A stretch of DNA of 64,000 bases from an uncultured Mediterranea sp. (lineage in GTDB: Bacteria > Bacteroidota > Bacteroidia > Bacteroidales > Bacteroidaceae): contig CALZEQ010000001.1 of NCBI GenBank assembly GCA_945641355.1, positions 1-64,000 of the forward strand. The letters run 5' to 3'. Below, one piece after another: positions 20,001 to 29,090 of this stretch (its first letter is position 1; the number at the start of each line of letters is the position of its first letter). A model generated the notes under the pieces. It made no database searches. It was not told where the DNA came from and worked only from the letters and a program-made list of their open reading frames with translations. A program made the translations under genes and the position numbers.

Positions 20001-20662
20001 GTCAATCCGTCCTGATCTGGGTCATAAAAGAGAAACGGATTCTCCCAATTCAGCCGCAAATCTTTGAGTGAATGTGTCGGTGCATGTATCTTCATGAACA
20101 TGGTCTGTCCGCTGTAATCCTCGTAGAAATCCGACAACCCCACATGATCCCAACAGCGCAGGCTGAAATCGTTGTAGTTGATGTAGTTGAAGATATTGTC
20201 CTCATCCATATCCCGGATGATCATGTAGTGCGCCCCGCTTTTACTTCCCTGCTTAGGATAGTCCAGCACGATCTGCATATCCGCCTTTCCGTCACCGTCT
20301 TCATCCACCCAATCGATGACAAGGTCTTCATGGCTGCCATACAATCCGTCGCGGTTGCGGTCTATCAGCAGGCAGTCGTTGATCATATCTCCCTCCCGGT
20401 CGCCAGGTTTCAGATTCCCATCATCGTCAAGCCAAAGCACCGGAATATCCCGGTGCGTCACCGTCTTTATGGCATCGTACCGGCCGTCGCCATTCAAATC
20501 CAGATACTCGGGGATATGGCCTTTGGGAGCAGGCGGCAAACGCAACGGGACAAGATGGGTACCCAAATTCCAGTAAGGGCTCTCCGCTTGTTGCGCAAAG
20601 CCACTGAACATAGCGGCAGCAAATAGCCAATAAACAAAAATCAAAAGCCGTATGTAGTTCAT
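17024..20662 (-). CDS. Heparinase II/III-like polysaccharide lyase with N-terminal calcium-loop repeats
   Basis: A 1212-residue exported protein of two parts. After a signal peptide (ending GFAQQ), about 500 residues carry many aspartate-rich loops resembling EF-hand or dockerin calcium sites: DLNGDGRYD, DRNRDGLYG, DEDGDGKAD, DPDQDGLTE, DTDNNGFID, DLDGDTKME. The remainder resembles alginate-lyase/heparinase II-III enzymes (PL12/15/17/21 type): an alpha/alpha-toroid with NWQMWHN, then a beta-sandwich with GHGHPDKLS, YGTPDYLQWY and SHNTVTVDG, which contain the usual catalytic His and Tyr. A lyase would eliminate across a uronic acid linkage, so it hints at a uronate in the substrate. The CAZy family and specificity are not assignable by eye. 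Confidence 0.85.
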   Translation of the reverse strand: MNYIRLLIFVYWLFAAAMFSGFAQQAESPYWNLGTHLVPLRLPPAPKGHIPEYLDLNGDGRYDAIKTVTHRDIPVLWLDDDGNLKPGDREGDMINDCLLIDRNRDGLYGSHEDLVIDWVDEDGDGKADMQIVLDYPKQGSKSGAHYMIIRDMDEDNIFNYINYNDFSLRCWDHVGLSDFYEDYSGQTMFMKIHAPTHSLKDLRLNWENPFLFYDPDQDGLTEMAIRIVDSPRHTPADQAVGWSMAQPQGRADWVSIAVDLDNDNTTGNEFDFDFTLGFEGEGFDYKDQVHPVKNLRGLPQADSFFMDPRMRQLTELIYPDHEAAWDLIFNRGKWNRVNFTYDEDDDNGRWERVEFYEPRDPFKSGWKNGGVDNHKQSDASGDRGEWDLDNSGNGRLYLSRFDGRLHLYGAERGVWRIDQNASYFEGWDRMWMGQEFYPKTFASVLYSDTDNNGFIDHIEYDLDGDTKMETVIDFREWGIADRCELIDVSSFAYQDFLKLGKRMADGIWTRAQEAVEVARQYGLNPQWYAKWMNARTTREKYSHGYWLAFYLYKDLENLFLNEGDEAKLRLLNQAYYGGDWSVLAKKGEEGFYFFSQEDLANIAASAHTAWGKRIVRELERQVAERRKHVLAVPIEPGGHYHDYFCPVHNQLFTFRWDKPKAHYCTACQKEWTGNNRYDWAWIYQIHAFNKEYLYQCMYLYLATGKRKYADYIRTMLLDYASKYDGWFEHNAGRVATDKHSGKAFAQSLDEASWATKVAMAYRAIKPILAAGEIHQIESGYLRPAAQLLLRRPAGANWQMWHNSGLAALGVALEDDSIIHVAVDKPGYGYHHLLRKHKNADGWINEGSPHYHYYPLEALLFTANAVRCRGIRLFDSDLHDMFVQPVKGTYPDLSFPAHSDGWYGANLLSQTSLYEFASTRFADPAFAEILQLAYNRKQRLEPEALLNNRILNGSQQELLLQPGYAFDQSGFCILRSGARSVVLKFGGEGIGHGHPDKLSITLHDGKRELISDFGTSGYGTPDYLQWYKRTLSHNTVTVDGHDQRKSVGKLLRFQPAPDGGEAEMMSDTAYPGVTMIRSITLHGQKVEDLFACTSDSVHVYEYVVLFNEKPVVSGEPKAMVLDGSDVHKRIHDTYAYPYLPGMTFRTSDLELSLNVVEGTVIDVVLGTASGIPSNPTVKDGPNCGDIPMKPCYPLIVRMKGENMKMAAGWSMKY

Positions 20663-20688
20663 GATATCGTATTTTCGGTTCTAAAAAA

Positions 20689-20696
20689 CAAATATA
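20689..20696 (-). promoter_or_regulatory. Possible internal -7 element before the lyase gene
   Basis: TATATTTG on the minus strand, 26 bases before the lyase ATG, fits TAnnTTTG. No matching -33 TTTG was found, so it may be coincidental in an AT-rich gap. Confidence 0.3.
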
Positions 20697-20724
20697 ATAA
20701 TTAGCTATGATTTACCTTCAGACA

Positions 20725-22152
20725 TTACCAATCATCAGTGCGAAAAGATGAAGCCGGCAATCCCCACATATTGAACAGCGACCCCTTGACATCATCCTTA
20801 AACGCATAGCGGACAGCAACCGGACTAGGAACTTGAGAGGCAGAGACAATCACAGTCTGGGCATCTTTTCCGAATGTTGCACGGGCAGGATAGAATACCC
20901 GATCCTCGCCTGCCACCTCAAATCCGGTCAACGATAACCGGAAAGATGTAAGTCCTCTTCCGACTTCACGGAAAGAGACTACTATTTTTTCCCCTTCTAC
21001 CTTAGCAGACTGATATAACGGCCCTGTCGTCAAAAAGCCCTTACGATGGTAAGTTTTTCCCAAAGCCATATAGGCAAATCTGTTTCCGACCATCTGCTTC
21101 TCCATAGGATGAATAGTCCTTGCATCCCCGATATCCATCAGTACAATCATACCTGATGAAGGTATCAAGTTCAGACACGCCAGCTGAGCCTCTCTCATAT
21201 AGGCCGAGTTTTTCCCTTTCTCTTCTCCCTTACGATAGGCAAATGGGGCTATTTGTGCATAATAGAACGGGAATTCACCCATTCCCCAACGTTCCCGCCA
21301 GTCTTTTACCAACGTCGGTAACAGCTGCTTGTACAGGTCAGGCGCATCTATATTTGCCTCACCCTGGTACCACAAACACCCTTTGATACCATATCCCACA
21401 ACAGGAGCCAACATTCCATTATACAAGATTGAAGCATTCTTGACCTCCGGTATATTCTTGTAAGCGGCCAGGCTCTCTGCACTCATCCATGCCTCCACAC
21501 GCGATCCGCCATAGCTGGCATGAATAATCCCTACCGGAATATCCAATACCTCATGCAATTTCCGGGCAAAGAAATAAGCAGCTGCTGAGAACTCCGGTAC
21601 AGTTTCGGAAGACGCTTCCTTCCAAGAACCTTCGCAATCGGACTGCGGTTCCGAAGTCAATTTACCTCCTACCGTAAACATCCGTATCTCCGGATTACCG
21701 GAAGTCACTACGGCATCCAGTGATCCCAATACCGGGTCATTGTATCGTCCTGCCACACGCATATCCATGTTGGACTGACCGGAACAAAGCCACACCTCAC
21801 CCAATAGAACGTTATCTATCTTAATCGCTTCACCATCACTGACTTCTACCGAATAGGGACCTCCATATTCTGCAGTCTCAATCTTCATTGTCCAGTGCCC
21901 GTTGTCGTCTGATGTTGTTCGATAAACCCGCTTATTCCATGAAGTCTTCACGGTGACACCCTTGCCTTTCTTATCCGTGCTCCCCCAAATGGCTACCTGG
22001 CTCTGCTGTTGCAGTACCATACCATCGGTAAAAATAGCAGGTAATGTCACTTTAGCTTGCATTGTTCCTACAAAGGCGGACAGGGTTACTCCCCATGCCA
22101 TCTTTTTCAGATTACTGATTATTTTCATATCCATAATAGTATTGATTATCAA
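20725..22152 (-). CDS. SGNH-family carbohydrate (sialate-type) O-acetylesterase
   Basis: A 475-residue exported esterase of the family annotated as sialate O-acetylesterase; in PULs such enzymes remove acetyl groups from glycans generally. It has the nucleophile block CSGQSNMDM, the conserved ASYGGSRVEAW and LWYQGEANI blocks, and the late RTIHPMEKQMVG block expected to supply the catalytic Asp/His. An N-terminal beta-domain (VLQQQSQVAIWG) precedes the esterase domain. The first ATG is at 22152; in-frame ATGs at 22134 and 22128 give a cleaner signal peptide and may be the true start. It forms a tandem pair with the following paralogue. Confidence 0.92.
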   Translation of the reverse strand: MIINTIMDMKIISNLKKMAWGVTLSAFVGTMQAKVTLPAIFTDGMVLQQQSQVAIWGSTDKKGKGVTVKTSWNKRVYRTTSDDNGHWTMKIETAEYGGPYSVEVSDGEAIKIDNVLLGEVWLCSGQSNMDMRVAGRYNDPVLGSLDAVVTSGNPEIRMFTVGGKLTSEPQSDCEGSWKEASSETVPEFSAAAYFFARKLHEVLDIPVGIIHASYGGSRVEAWMSAESLAAYKNIPEVKNASILYNGMLAPVVGYGIKGCLWYQGEANIDAPDLYKQLLPTLVKDWRERWGMGEFPFYYAQIAPFAYRKGEEKGKNSAYMREAQLACLNLIPSSGMIVLMDIGDARTIHPMEKQMVGNRFAYMALGKTYHRKGFLTTGPLYQSAKVEGEKIVVSFREVGRGLTSFRLSLTGFEVAGEDRVFYPARATFGKDAQTVIVSASQVPSPVAVRYAFKDDVKGSLFNMWGLPASSFRTDDW

Positions 22153-22185
22153 TTATTTTATCAGATTTCATCAATTGCCACATTC

Positions 22186-23640
22186 TCACCATTCATCCGT
22201 ACGGAAAGGTATCAATGGCAAACCATAGATATTAAACACGCTGGCTTTTGGCGTATTCTTGAACGCATAACGTACAGCAATAGGATGCTTCACTTCTTCA
22301 GACGAAACGGCCAATCTGCAAGACTTGGTCTCTATCTCTGCATGAGCTTTATGAAAGACCTTGTCTTCGCCGGCAATCTCAAACCCGTCCAAAGCAGTCC
22401 ACATCGGGCATAAACCCTGTTCGGCATTATCCACATTGATATAAATTTTGCCTTCGGCTATCTCCATTGACCTGTAACGTGGCGGAGCATATCCGAATCC
22501 GGTTCTTCCATAAGTCTTTGCCAGCGCCCACCAAGCCAAACGTTGGCCGACAGTCGCCTTATCGGTAGGATGAATGAAGACAGGATGTCCGACATCAAGT
22601 GTCGTCACCATACCACTATTCGGAATATCCTTCCAATTCTGTGCTTGCGTTTCTCTCATATAGGCAGCAGAGGTTCCATCGGCTCCTTCATAGTTAAATG
22701 GAGCTATTTCCACAAAGTAGAAAGGAAAATCTCCCCTTCCCCATTTACTCCTTAGATCTTTTACAAAAGCGGGAGCCAATTTACGATACAACGCAGCATT
22801 ATCCCGGTTGCTCTCACCTTGATACCATAAGAATCCCCGGATGGCATAATTGATAAACGGTGCAATCTTTGCATTATACAGCACACAGGGATCGGCATGT
22901 ATATTCTTGATATTTTGTTTGTCCGTCAGGTGATCCAGTTTTATTTGTGGAAAACCGGCAATAGCCTCACGGCTCATCCAAGGCTCAATACGCGACCCTC
23001 CTAGCGTAGAGACAATGATACCGACCGGAATATCCAGCACATCTTGCAAATAACGGGCAAAGTAATAGGCTGCCGCACTGGTAATTGCCACATTGTCGGG
23101 AGTATTTTCCAACCACTTTCCCCAGCAATCAGATTGAGGTTCCTTGCTGAACTGACGGAACCATTTTCCATCTTTCATATCAGTGACAAACATCCGGATT
23201 GGTGTAGAAGGCTTTGCACGGGCTATGATGTCATTGGTTCCTGACAATGGCTGACGATCAAAACCACGCATGGGCATTTCCATGTTAGACTGGCCAGAAC
23301 AGAACCACACCTCACCTATCAGCACATTATTTAACATCAATGATTCACCGTCATTGAATACAATGCGATGCGTCTCCCTGCCTGCTGCGGGAGTGGCGAC
23401 TTCCACCAGCCATGCACCATCGGCATCCGCAGTGGTACGATAACTCCGTTTATCCCATGAAGTTGTCACCCTGACGGTAGAGTTGGCACGCGCCGTTCCC
23501 CATAATTTGACTTCTGCCTGCTGCTGCAGTACCATATTGTCCGACAATACTGCGGGCAATTTGACTTTTCCCGATACATCCATTGCAGTGAGCAGAGCCA
23601 TGCACCACGCTCCTGCAATCAAGTAACTCCATTTTTTCAT
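22186..23640 (-). CDS. SGNH-family carbohydrate O-acetylesterase, second copy
   Basis: A 484-residue paralogue of the neighbouring esterase with the same architecture: signal peptide (cleaved near DVSGK), beta-domain with NMVLQQQAEVKLWG, nucleophile block CSGQSNMEMPM, STLGGSRIEPW, LWYQGESN and the late FIHPTDKATVG. Divergence between the copies is substantial, so they probably act on different acetyl positions or sugars (inference). It starts 6 bases after the GH2 stop, showing tight coupling. Confidence 0.92.
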   Translation of the reverse strand: MKKWSYLIAGAWCMALLTAMDVSGKVKLPAVLSDNMVLQQQAEVKLWGTARANSTVRVTTSWDKRSYRTTADADGAWLVEVATPAAGRETHRIVFNDGESLMLNNVLIGEVWFCSGQSNMEMPMRGFDRQPLSGTNDIIARAKPSTPIRMFVTDMKDGKWFRQFSKEPQSDCWGKWLENTPDNVAITSAAAYYFARYLQDVLDIPVGIIVSTLGGSRIEPWMSREAIAGFPQIKLDHLTDKQNIKNIHADPCVLYNAKIAPFINYAIRGFLWYQGESNRDNAALYRKLAPAFVKDLRSKWGRGDFPFYFVEIAPFNYEGADGTSAAYMRETQAQNWKDIPNSGMVTTLDVGHPVFIHPTDKATVGQRLAWWALAKTYGRTGFGYAPPRYRSMEIAEGKIYINVDNAEQGLCPMWTALDGFEIAGEDKVFHKAHAEIETKSCRLAVSSEEVKHPIAVRYAFKNTPKASVFNIYGLPLIPFRTDEW

Positions 23641-23646
23641 ATTATA

Positions 23647-26600
23647 TTATTGATGAGTTATTCCTTCTTTGTGCCACTTGGCTGCGTTTTCAACAAAGTT
23701 ACAGAAAAGTTTCCGGGCTACCTCTGAGACATTTGTGTTTTCGTTGAGATGCCGTATGATATCTAGGGTGGAGAAGAGGATTTTCCCTTTCCCATGCGAA
23801 ATGACACCTACGGCTGTGCCCAAATGGAATGGACTGCTACGGTATGAACCTACCACCAGTTCGGCTCCTTTTACCATGAATCCCATCCGGCGGTCACCCT
23901 CTTGGACCAATTGCTGGTAAGGCCATCCCATAGCGCAATCTACAGGAAGCCCTTCGAACAACGGATGAGATTTCACGAAATGAATACCACCAATCCAATC
24001 TTTTCCCACAGTATAATATCCACCATATTCCATTCCGCATGCTTGTGCTATGGCATCCATCCACGATTCTGACGAATCCAGCAGCAATAGGGTAGTTCCA
24101 TCCTGTTCCACTCTTTTTAGCAACTCATTTGGTGCAATGCTGGCATTGTCTGGCCGTGACCAAACCAACCGTACATGCCCTGATGGGGTACGTTGACGAT
24201 ATTGCAATTCGATATCCACTTCTTCCCCCTTTTTCAGATGGAATGGCCGTGCCAATGTGATATCCTCTTTATTGCCCCATTCATCAATCACACGCTTTCC
24301 ATTCACCGTCAGCCTTATACCATCACCGGCATGGGCACCTATCATATATACGCCCTCCTGCGGTGCCACCAGCGTACCGTTCCAAATGATAGAAAATGAC
24401 TGATTGGCCGGTAAAGATGCATCCGGCTGTGCTCCGTCTGTGAAGTTACGGTCTATCAACCGGTCTTGCCCGGTAGCGGCAAGTGCGCTGATGTCATCGG
24501 TCTGAAAGTAGGAGACTGTGAGCGGCTGTTTGAAGAATGCCTGCTCCACCAGTTGTGGCGTATCCAGCGAAGGACGAGTGACAATAATCCAGTCCAGCGG
24601 TTCCATGTCCGAACGGTACGTTGGAAGAACATTGCCTGTAGCTGATTGGTAGAAAGTATTCACGGCATTGTCCGCCGGACCATACAAGGCACCCTTCCCT
24701 ATCAGCTGCCCGCTGCCCTGTTCAATGCCCAATATTTCATCTTTACCTTGAGCACAAATTGTTCCCCCCTTATCCGACAAACAGGCTTCTATCCGATACA
24801 TACCGGAGGGTGCCGGAATATCAAACTCACAATTCTCCCAAAGCAATTCACCGAACCGGTCACCTCCAGTGACACATACCTCCTTCACCATTGTGACTTT
24901 CTTTAGCCCGTCCGGTGTACAGAGATGAACGGACAGAAGATATTCACCGTTCAGATTCTTTTCATTTATCAGGTAGAAATCGACGAAGGCTTTTCCGGGA
25001 AGGCGGACAAATTGCGTCCGCGGAACTACTGCCACATAAAGCGGCTGGGTATAATATGCCAAAGTGGATAGATTGCCTTTGGGATTACGGTAAATGTCTA
25101 CAATGCCAGAATGGTTGTCATAGGGCATAGCCTCCCAGCCGTTAATCACATAGCTATCTCCCAAATCCTGCATCCGCATGCCCTGGATTCTTCGTCCTTG
25201 GTGGTCGAATGAGACATCTCCCATCAACCGTGTCAGCGAATCGACCGTACCGAACGAATCCGCCAGCTTGTTTTGCCGGAAGTAGTCTTGAAAAGCTTCA
25301 TATTGCGTCTTCCAAAAGAGGCCATCCCATCCGGTTCTCCCTTTCTCATCTATTTCATGCGTAATCTCGACAATGCGAGGTGGAGTGGAAATGGCTCCTT
25401 CTTCTCCTCGCATATAGATTTCTGTATGGTTGTCAGTGTACATCAGGTTCTCTGTCGGGCTTTGATAGTATTTTTCCTCCCAAGTGGCCGGTCCTCCGGC
25501 ACGATGGTTGTCGAACCATCCTTTGCGATATAACAAGGTATCGAATGGCATCATGTGTGCTTTTGAGTCTTCTTCCGCCCACTCCTTAGATGCCCATCCG
25601 GATGTGAACGTCATGATTCTGCTCGGATCTATGGCATGAGCAGCTCTCATGTCGTTCATCCTTTTCTCAACCAGCGCCTTGTCTCTTGAACGGACACCGC
25701 CAAACTCATTTATCAAATTGTAAATGATAAGGCTGGGATGACTTCTATCCCGCTTTATCATACGTCTTAACTTTGTGTTGACCATTGTACGTATGAATGG
25801 ATCGTGTCCAGCCGAATGAAAGGAACCGGGCTCTTCATAATACAGCAATCCTAATTCATCGGCTTTCTCCAGCACCACAGGTGATCCGATGCAGCGGTGG
25901 AAGTTCAGCATGTTCAGCCCCAATGATTTGGCGGTCATCACCTGTTTCTCTGCCATCTCAGAGGTCGCATAGAGTCCCGTTACGGGCCAATATCCCCAGC
26001 TGATAGCCGATTTCAGCATGACTCTCCGACCGTTCAGACGCAATACAGCTTCCTTACCGATACCGTCAGCATCGAACCAACGAAATCCGAACGTCTGTTC
26101 GCTACGGTCTTTGAGCTGCCTGCCTTGGTGCAACTCGACCCGACATGTATAGAGGAAAGGTGTATCAGGATTCCACAATTTTGCTTCCGGACATTCAATC
26201 ACGGTGGAAATCTGATTGTCGCCGGGAACCAGCCGGACGTGCGACATTTTCTTTTCCCAAACGGAATGTTCCGGATTCACCTTTTCCTTCACCGAAAGTA
26301 TTACATCCCTATATACCGTTTTGCTCTCAACGTTGTATACCGACATCAATGCTTTGACAGTCGTAGGCCGAGGTTGATTCTGCATATAAATATCAGTAAT
26401 GTAGACAGGGTCTACAATATCCATCCATACACGTCCTATGATTCCTCCAAATCCACGTCCGGGAGGTATCTGATAATCGCCCCAATGCATTTCGTTGAAG
26501 TCCTGCCAATGGAAGTTTCCCCCGGGATTGGTTACCCGTATCGCCAGACATTGTTCGTGCCCGGGTTTCACCGCATGGGTGATGTCTGCATCAAAAGGAG

Positions 26601-27066
26601 ACTCACCAATCATATCGTATGCAACCAGCTGGCCATCCAGATAGACTTCAGCTCGCAACCGGACAGACTCAAAATGAATAATGACCCGTTTTCCTTTGGC
26701 CTTTGCCGGTACTTCCAACGTACGGAACCACCAGCTAACTCCCACATGATCATGTGGTTGCGGATGATCTGTAGTGGTTGCATATTCTTCCACCGTACCG
26801 GGTACGTGTACGGCTTTTGCCTGTTGGACATGCAGTTGGTCCCATCCACCCGTAGGAGGATTAACAGGCAATCGGGATAAGTCGGTAGCCTCATCGGGCA
26901 GATAGAGCTTGTCATGTTCCCATTGTGCAGCACGATCTTCCCAAAGATACCATCCGTCACCGGACAAAGCAAGAGTGATGCGTCCATCTGATGTGACGGA
27001 CATGTTTTCAAAAGAAAATGCAGGTATAAGCAGGCATAAGAATAATACGCTTGTCAGATACCTCAT
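23647..27066 (-). CDS. Glycoside hydrolase family 2 with a PA14 domain
   Basis: An exported GH2-type exo-glycosidase, 1139 residues from the ATG at 27066; an upstream ATG at 27102 adds 12 residues before the signal peptide and is unlikely. Domain order is: sugar-binding jelly roll (VSWWFRTLEVPAKAKGKRV), immunoglobulin-like domain, and a TIM barrel with acid/base Glu in YNLINEFGG and probable nucleophile Glu in MRGEEGA. A PA14-like module follows around residues 870-990 (GVYMIGAHAGDGIRLTVNGK), then a C-terminal domain resembling glutamine-amidotransferase-like folds (LVVGSYRSSPFHLGTAVGV). PA14 modules usually bind carbohydrate. The sugar removed is unknown; galactose, glucuronate and mannose are all possible in GH2. 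Confidence 0.88.
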   Translation of the reverse strand: MRYLTSVLFLCLLIPAFSFENMSVTSDGRITLALSGDGWYLWEDRAAQWEHDKLYLPDEATDLSRLPVNPPTGGWDQLHVQQAKAVHVPGTVEEYATTTDHPQPHDHVGVSWWFRTLEVPAKAKGKRVIIHFESVRLRAEVYLDGQLVAYDMIGESPFDADITHAVKPGHEQCLAIRVTNPGGNFHWQDFNEMHWGDYQIPPGRGFGGIIGRVWMDIVDPVYITDIYMQNQPRPTTVKALMSVYNVESKTVYRDVILSVKEKVNPEHSVWEKKMSHVRLVPGDNQISTVIECPEAKLWNPDTPFLYTCRVELHQGRQLKDRSEQTFGFRWFDADGIGKEAVLRLNGRRVMLKSAISWGYWPVTGLYATSEMAEKQVMTAKSLGLNMLNFHRCIGSPVVLEKADELGLLYYEEPGSFHSAGHDPFIRTMVNTKLRRMIKRDRSHPSLIIYNLINEFGGVRSRDKALVEKRMNDMRAAHAIDPSRIMTFTSGWASKEWAEEDSKAHMMPFDTLLYRKGWFDNHRAGGPATWEEKYYQSPTENLMYTDNHTEIYMRGEEGAISTPPRIVEITHEIDEKGRTGWDGLFWKTQYEAFQDYFRQNKLADSFGTVDSLTRLMGDVSFDHQGRRIQGMRMQDLGDSYVINGWEAMPYDNHSGIVDIYRNPKGNLSTLAYYTQPLYVAVVPRTQFVRLPGKAFVDFYLINEKNLNGEYLLSVHLCTPDGLKKVTMVKEVCVTGGDRFGELLWENCEFDIPAPSGMYRIEACLSDKGGTICAQGKDEILGIEQGSGQLIGKGALYGPADNAVNTFYQSATGNVLPTYRSDMEPLDWIIVTRPSLDTPQLVEQAFFKQPLTVSYFQTDDISALAATGQDRLIDRNFTDGAQPDASLPANQSFSIIWNGTLVAPQEGVYMIGAHAGDGIRLTVNGKRVIDEWGNKEDITLARPFHLKKGEEVDIELQYRQRTPSGHVRLVWSRPDNASIAPNELLKRVEQDGTTLLLLDSSESWMDAIAQACGMEYGGYYTVGKDWIGGIHFVKSHPLFEGLPVDCAMGWPYQQLVQEGDRRMGFMVKGAELVVGSYRSSPFHLGTAVGVISHGKGKILFSTLDIIRHLNENTNVSEVARKLFCNFVENAAKWHKEGITHQ

Positions 27067-27161
27067 TGTTTCGTAAGGTTTGAATAAGCAATGAATGCGC
27101 ATGATTGTATCTGTTTAAATTTGTATGATTAAATCAATTTATACCGGGACAAGGGTACATG

Positions 27162-29081
27162 CTAATACTTGAAATATTCAAAATCAACTATACCCTCTTC
27201 TATCAACATCACATAGCTCAATAATGCTCCCCAATGATAGAATTTATCACTTCTGACGACATCGTCACCTACTCCAGTATCAGCATTATAATTTTCGAAA
27301 ATATAACCATGAGAGAGCCATGATTTCATGATTAGTTCTCCAGACTTTTCTGCCAATGTATGAGCTGTTTGCCTAAAATCATATTGCCTTAATCCTATAT
27401 AAACCAAAAAATTCAGCGGAGCCCATATACGTCCACGCCAATATTCATTGTCATGGAAAGCCGGATCATTGCGAGGCACAGAAGGTATGACATACGTTCC
27501 CCAATATTCATCCGGATTCAGAAGATGCTCTCTCAACATACGTTCTGCTTGTCTGCCATCAGGAGCTTTCGCCAGCCAAGGATAAAAAACAGTAGGCGAA
27601 GAGCGGAAGTTGGGAAGCAGGCTTTTGGTGGAGCGGTTATAATAGGAGCCTTTCCGCTCATCCCACAGCATAGCCAGGTTCTTCCGATACCCAACGGCTC
27701 TTCGCTGTAATTCCTTGTAATCCTTTTTATATCCCAGCTCTCTGGCAATCAGAGACAAGTATTCACAATCCATAATATACAACGACGATATTCCCACATC
27801 ATTCTGTTCCAGCAGATGCTTCTTGTCATCAAAGGTTACAGCATCATACATAGGAGAGTTGTCAAGTCCCGATTCCAGAATAGCGCCATAGCGTGTATTG
27901 GCATCATATTCAGATCGGAAATAGGTCACTTTCTCGTATGGATCACTGCCTAAGCACAATAATCCTTTATCTTGCCTGTGCCGGTTCCACCATCGGTTCC
28001 AGGAAAGCAATTCTTGATACAGCAGTTCCAAAAGCCATTTCTCCCGATAACGCCTATATAATACCCATACCGCCATAGAGCCCACAGGAGGCTGGGAACG
28101 GTCTCTGGAACGGAAACCGTTGCTATAATAACAATTGGGAACAAAACCAGTCTCTGTCAGCGCTTTGGTCATCTCCACCGCATTGGCATAAGCCAAATCC
28201 TTATCCCCGACAGAAAACATAAGAGAAGCGAAATAGGCATCCCAACAGAATAGCGTGAATCCACCGAAATCAGAACTGGCAAACCATTCAGAGCTCCAAA
28301 TACGGCTTACAGGCGTAATCACTTTCCGAATACTTGGATCATAGATATTGTTCCATCCCAAAATACTCTGCATGGCATCATAATGATTGTAAGCCTCACC
28401 TCCGGTTCTCCTTTTCTCTTGTTCCAAGCCTTCTGAATTTTCTTTTATCCATACTGCAACATCTTCACTCCCGAGCTGCTTTCCGCAGCATACCGTTACC
28501 GGTCTATCCAATGAATAGTGTAATTCGGCACGGTTTTTTTTCACAAAATCGCCTGATATGAATGAAGGTATTATCACAGAACGATCCCTTGTAGCCAGTG
28601 TAAAAGTAGCAGAATCACCTACAGTGATATTATTTCCCCGTTGCCACAATGTCTTAGGCATGACCACCAGTGTGCCACCTTTCTTGTTACCCGCCAAAGG
28701 TGTAACGAGAATCATGTTCTTGTTTTCCCTCGCTGCACTTTGTATCCGTATCCGATACCCGTGCCAACTGACCGTCATATCCGTATAATTGCCATTATAT
28801 GAATGTGCTCCCGGTTGCAATATCGGAGCATCTGCCGCTCTGTCACCTATCCGGAATCGGGAAATACGTTTTCCGGAATCATCCAATACATGTAAATCTA
28901 CTGCCAAGCCATAAGGTAACAAGACATGCGTCAAAACACTTCTGGTATCCCACGTATTCCAACCGGTCGCCAGACGTTTCTGTACCGAAGCATAATGCTC
29001 TTCAGGTGTCTGTGCATTCAGATGGGTCACTACATTGTAACATCCGAACAAAAGCACAATATGTAATAGAATCCTTCTCAT
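27162..29081 (-). CDS. GH63/GH37-like alpha-glycosidase
   Basis: A 639-residue exported protein with a signal peptide ending LNAQ and an (alpha/alpha)6-toroid domain. Typical for GH63 and trehalase-like enzymes are FGGFTLFCWDAYFASLM, NCYYSNGFRSRDRSQPPVGS, LESGLDNSPMYD and NEYWRGRIWAPLNFLVYIGL, with the late Glu in the GYIFENYNADTG segment. Bacterial GH63 enzymes act on alpha-linked glucose or mannosylglycerate-like substrates; which applies here is unknown. It sits 9 bases after the GH31 stop, so the two alpha-glycosidases are translationally adjacent. A misassigned family (GH37 or an unclassified clan GH-G member) is possible. Confidence 0.8.
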   Translation of the reverse strand: MRRILLHIVLLFGCYNVVTHLNAQTPEEHYASVQKRLATGWNTWDTRSVLTHVLLPYGLAVDLHVLDDSGKRISRFRIGDRAADAPILQPGAHSYNGNYTDMTVSWHGYRIRIQSAARENKNMILVTPLAGNKKGGTLVVMPKTLWQRGNNITVGDSATFTLATRDRSVIIPSFISGDFVKKNRAELHYSLDRPVTVCCGKQLGSEDVAVWIKENSEGLEQEKRRTGGEAYNHYDAMQSILGWNNIYDPSIRKVITPVSRIWSSEWFASSDFGGFTLFCWDAYFASLMFSVGDKDLAYANAVEMTKALTETGFVPNCYYSNGFRSRDRSQPPVGSMAVWVLYRRYREKWLLELLYQELLSWNRWWNRHRQDKGLLCLGSDPYEKVTYFRSEYDANTRYGAILESGLDNSPMYDAVTFDDKKHLLEQNDVGISSLYIMDCEYLSLIARELGYKKDYKELQRRAVGYRKNLAMLWDERKGSYYNRSTKSLLPNFRSSPTVFYPWLAKAPDGRQAERMLREHLLNPDEYWGTYVIPSVPRNDPAFHDNEYWRGRIWAPLNFLVYIGLRQYDFRQTAHTLAEKSGELIMKSWLSHGYIFENYNADTGVGDDVVRSDKFYHWGALLSYVMLIEEGIVDFEYFKY

Positions 29082-29090
29082 CCCAATATA

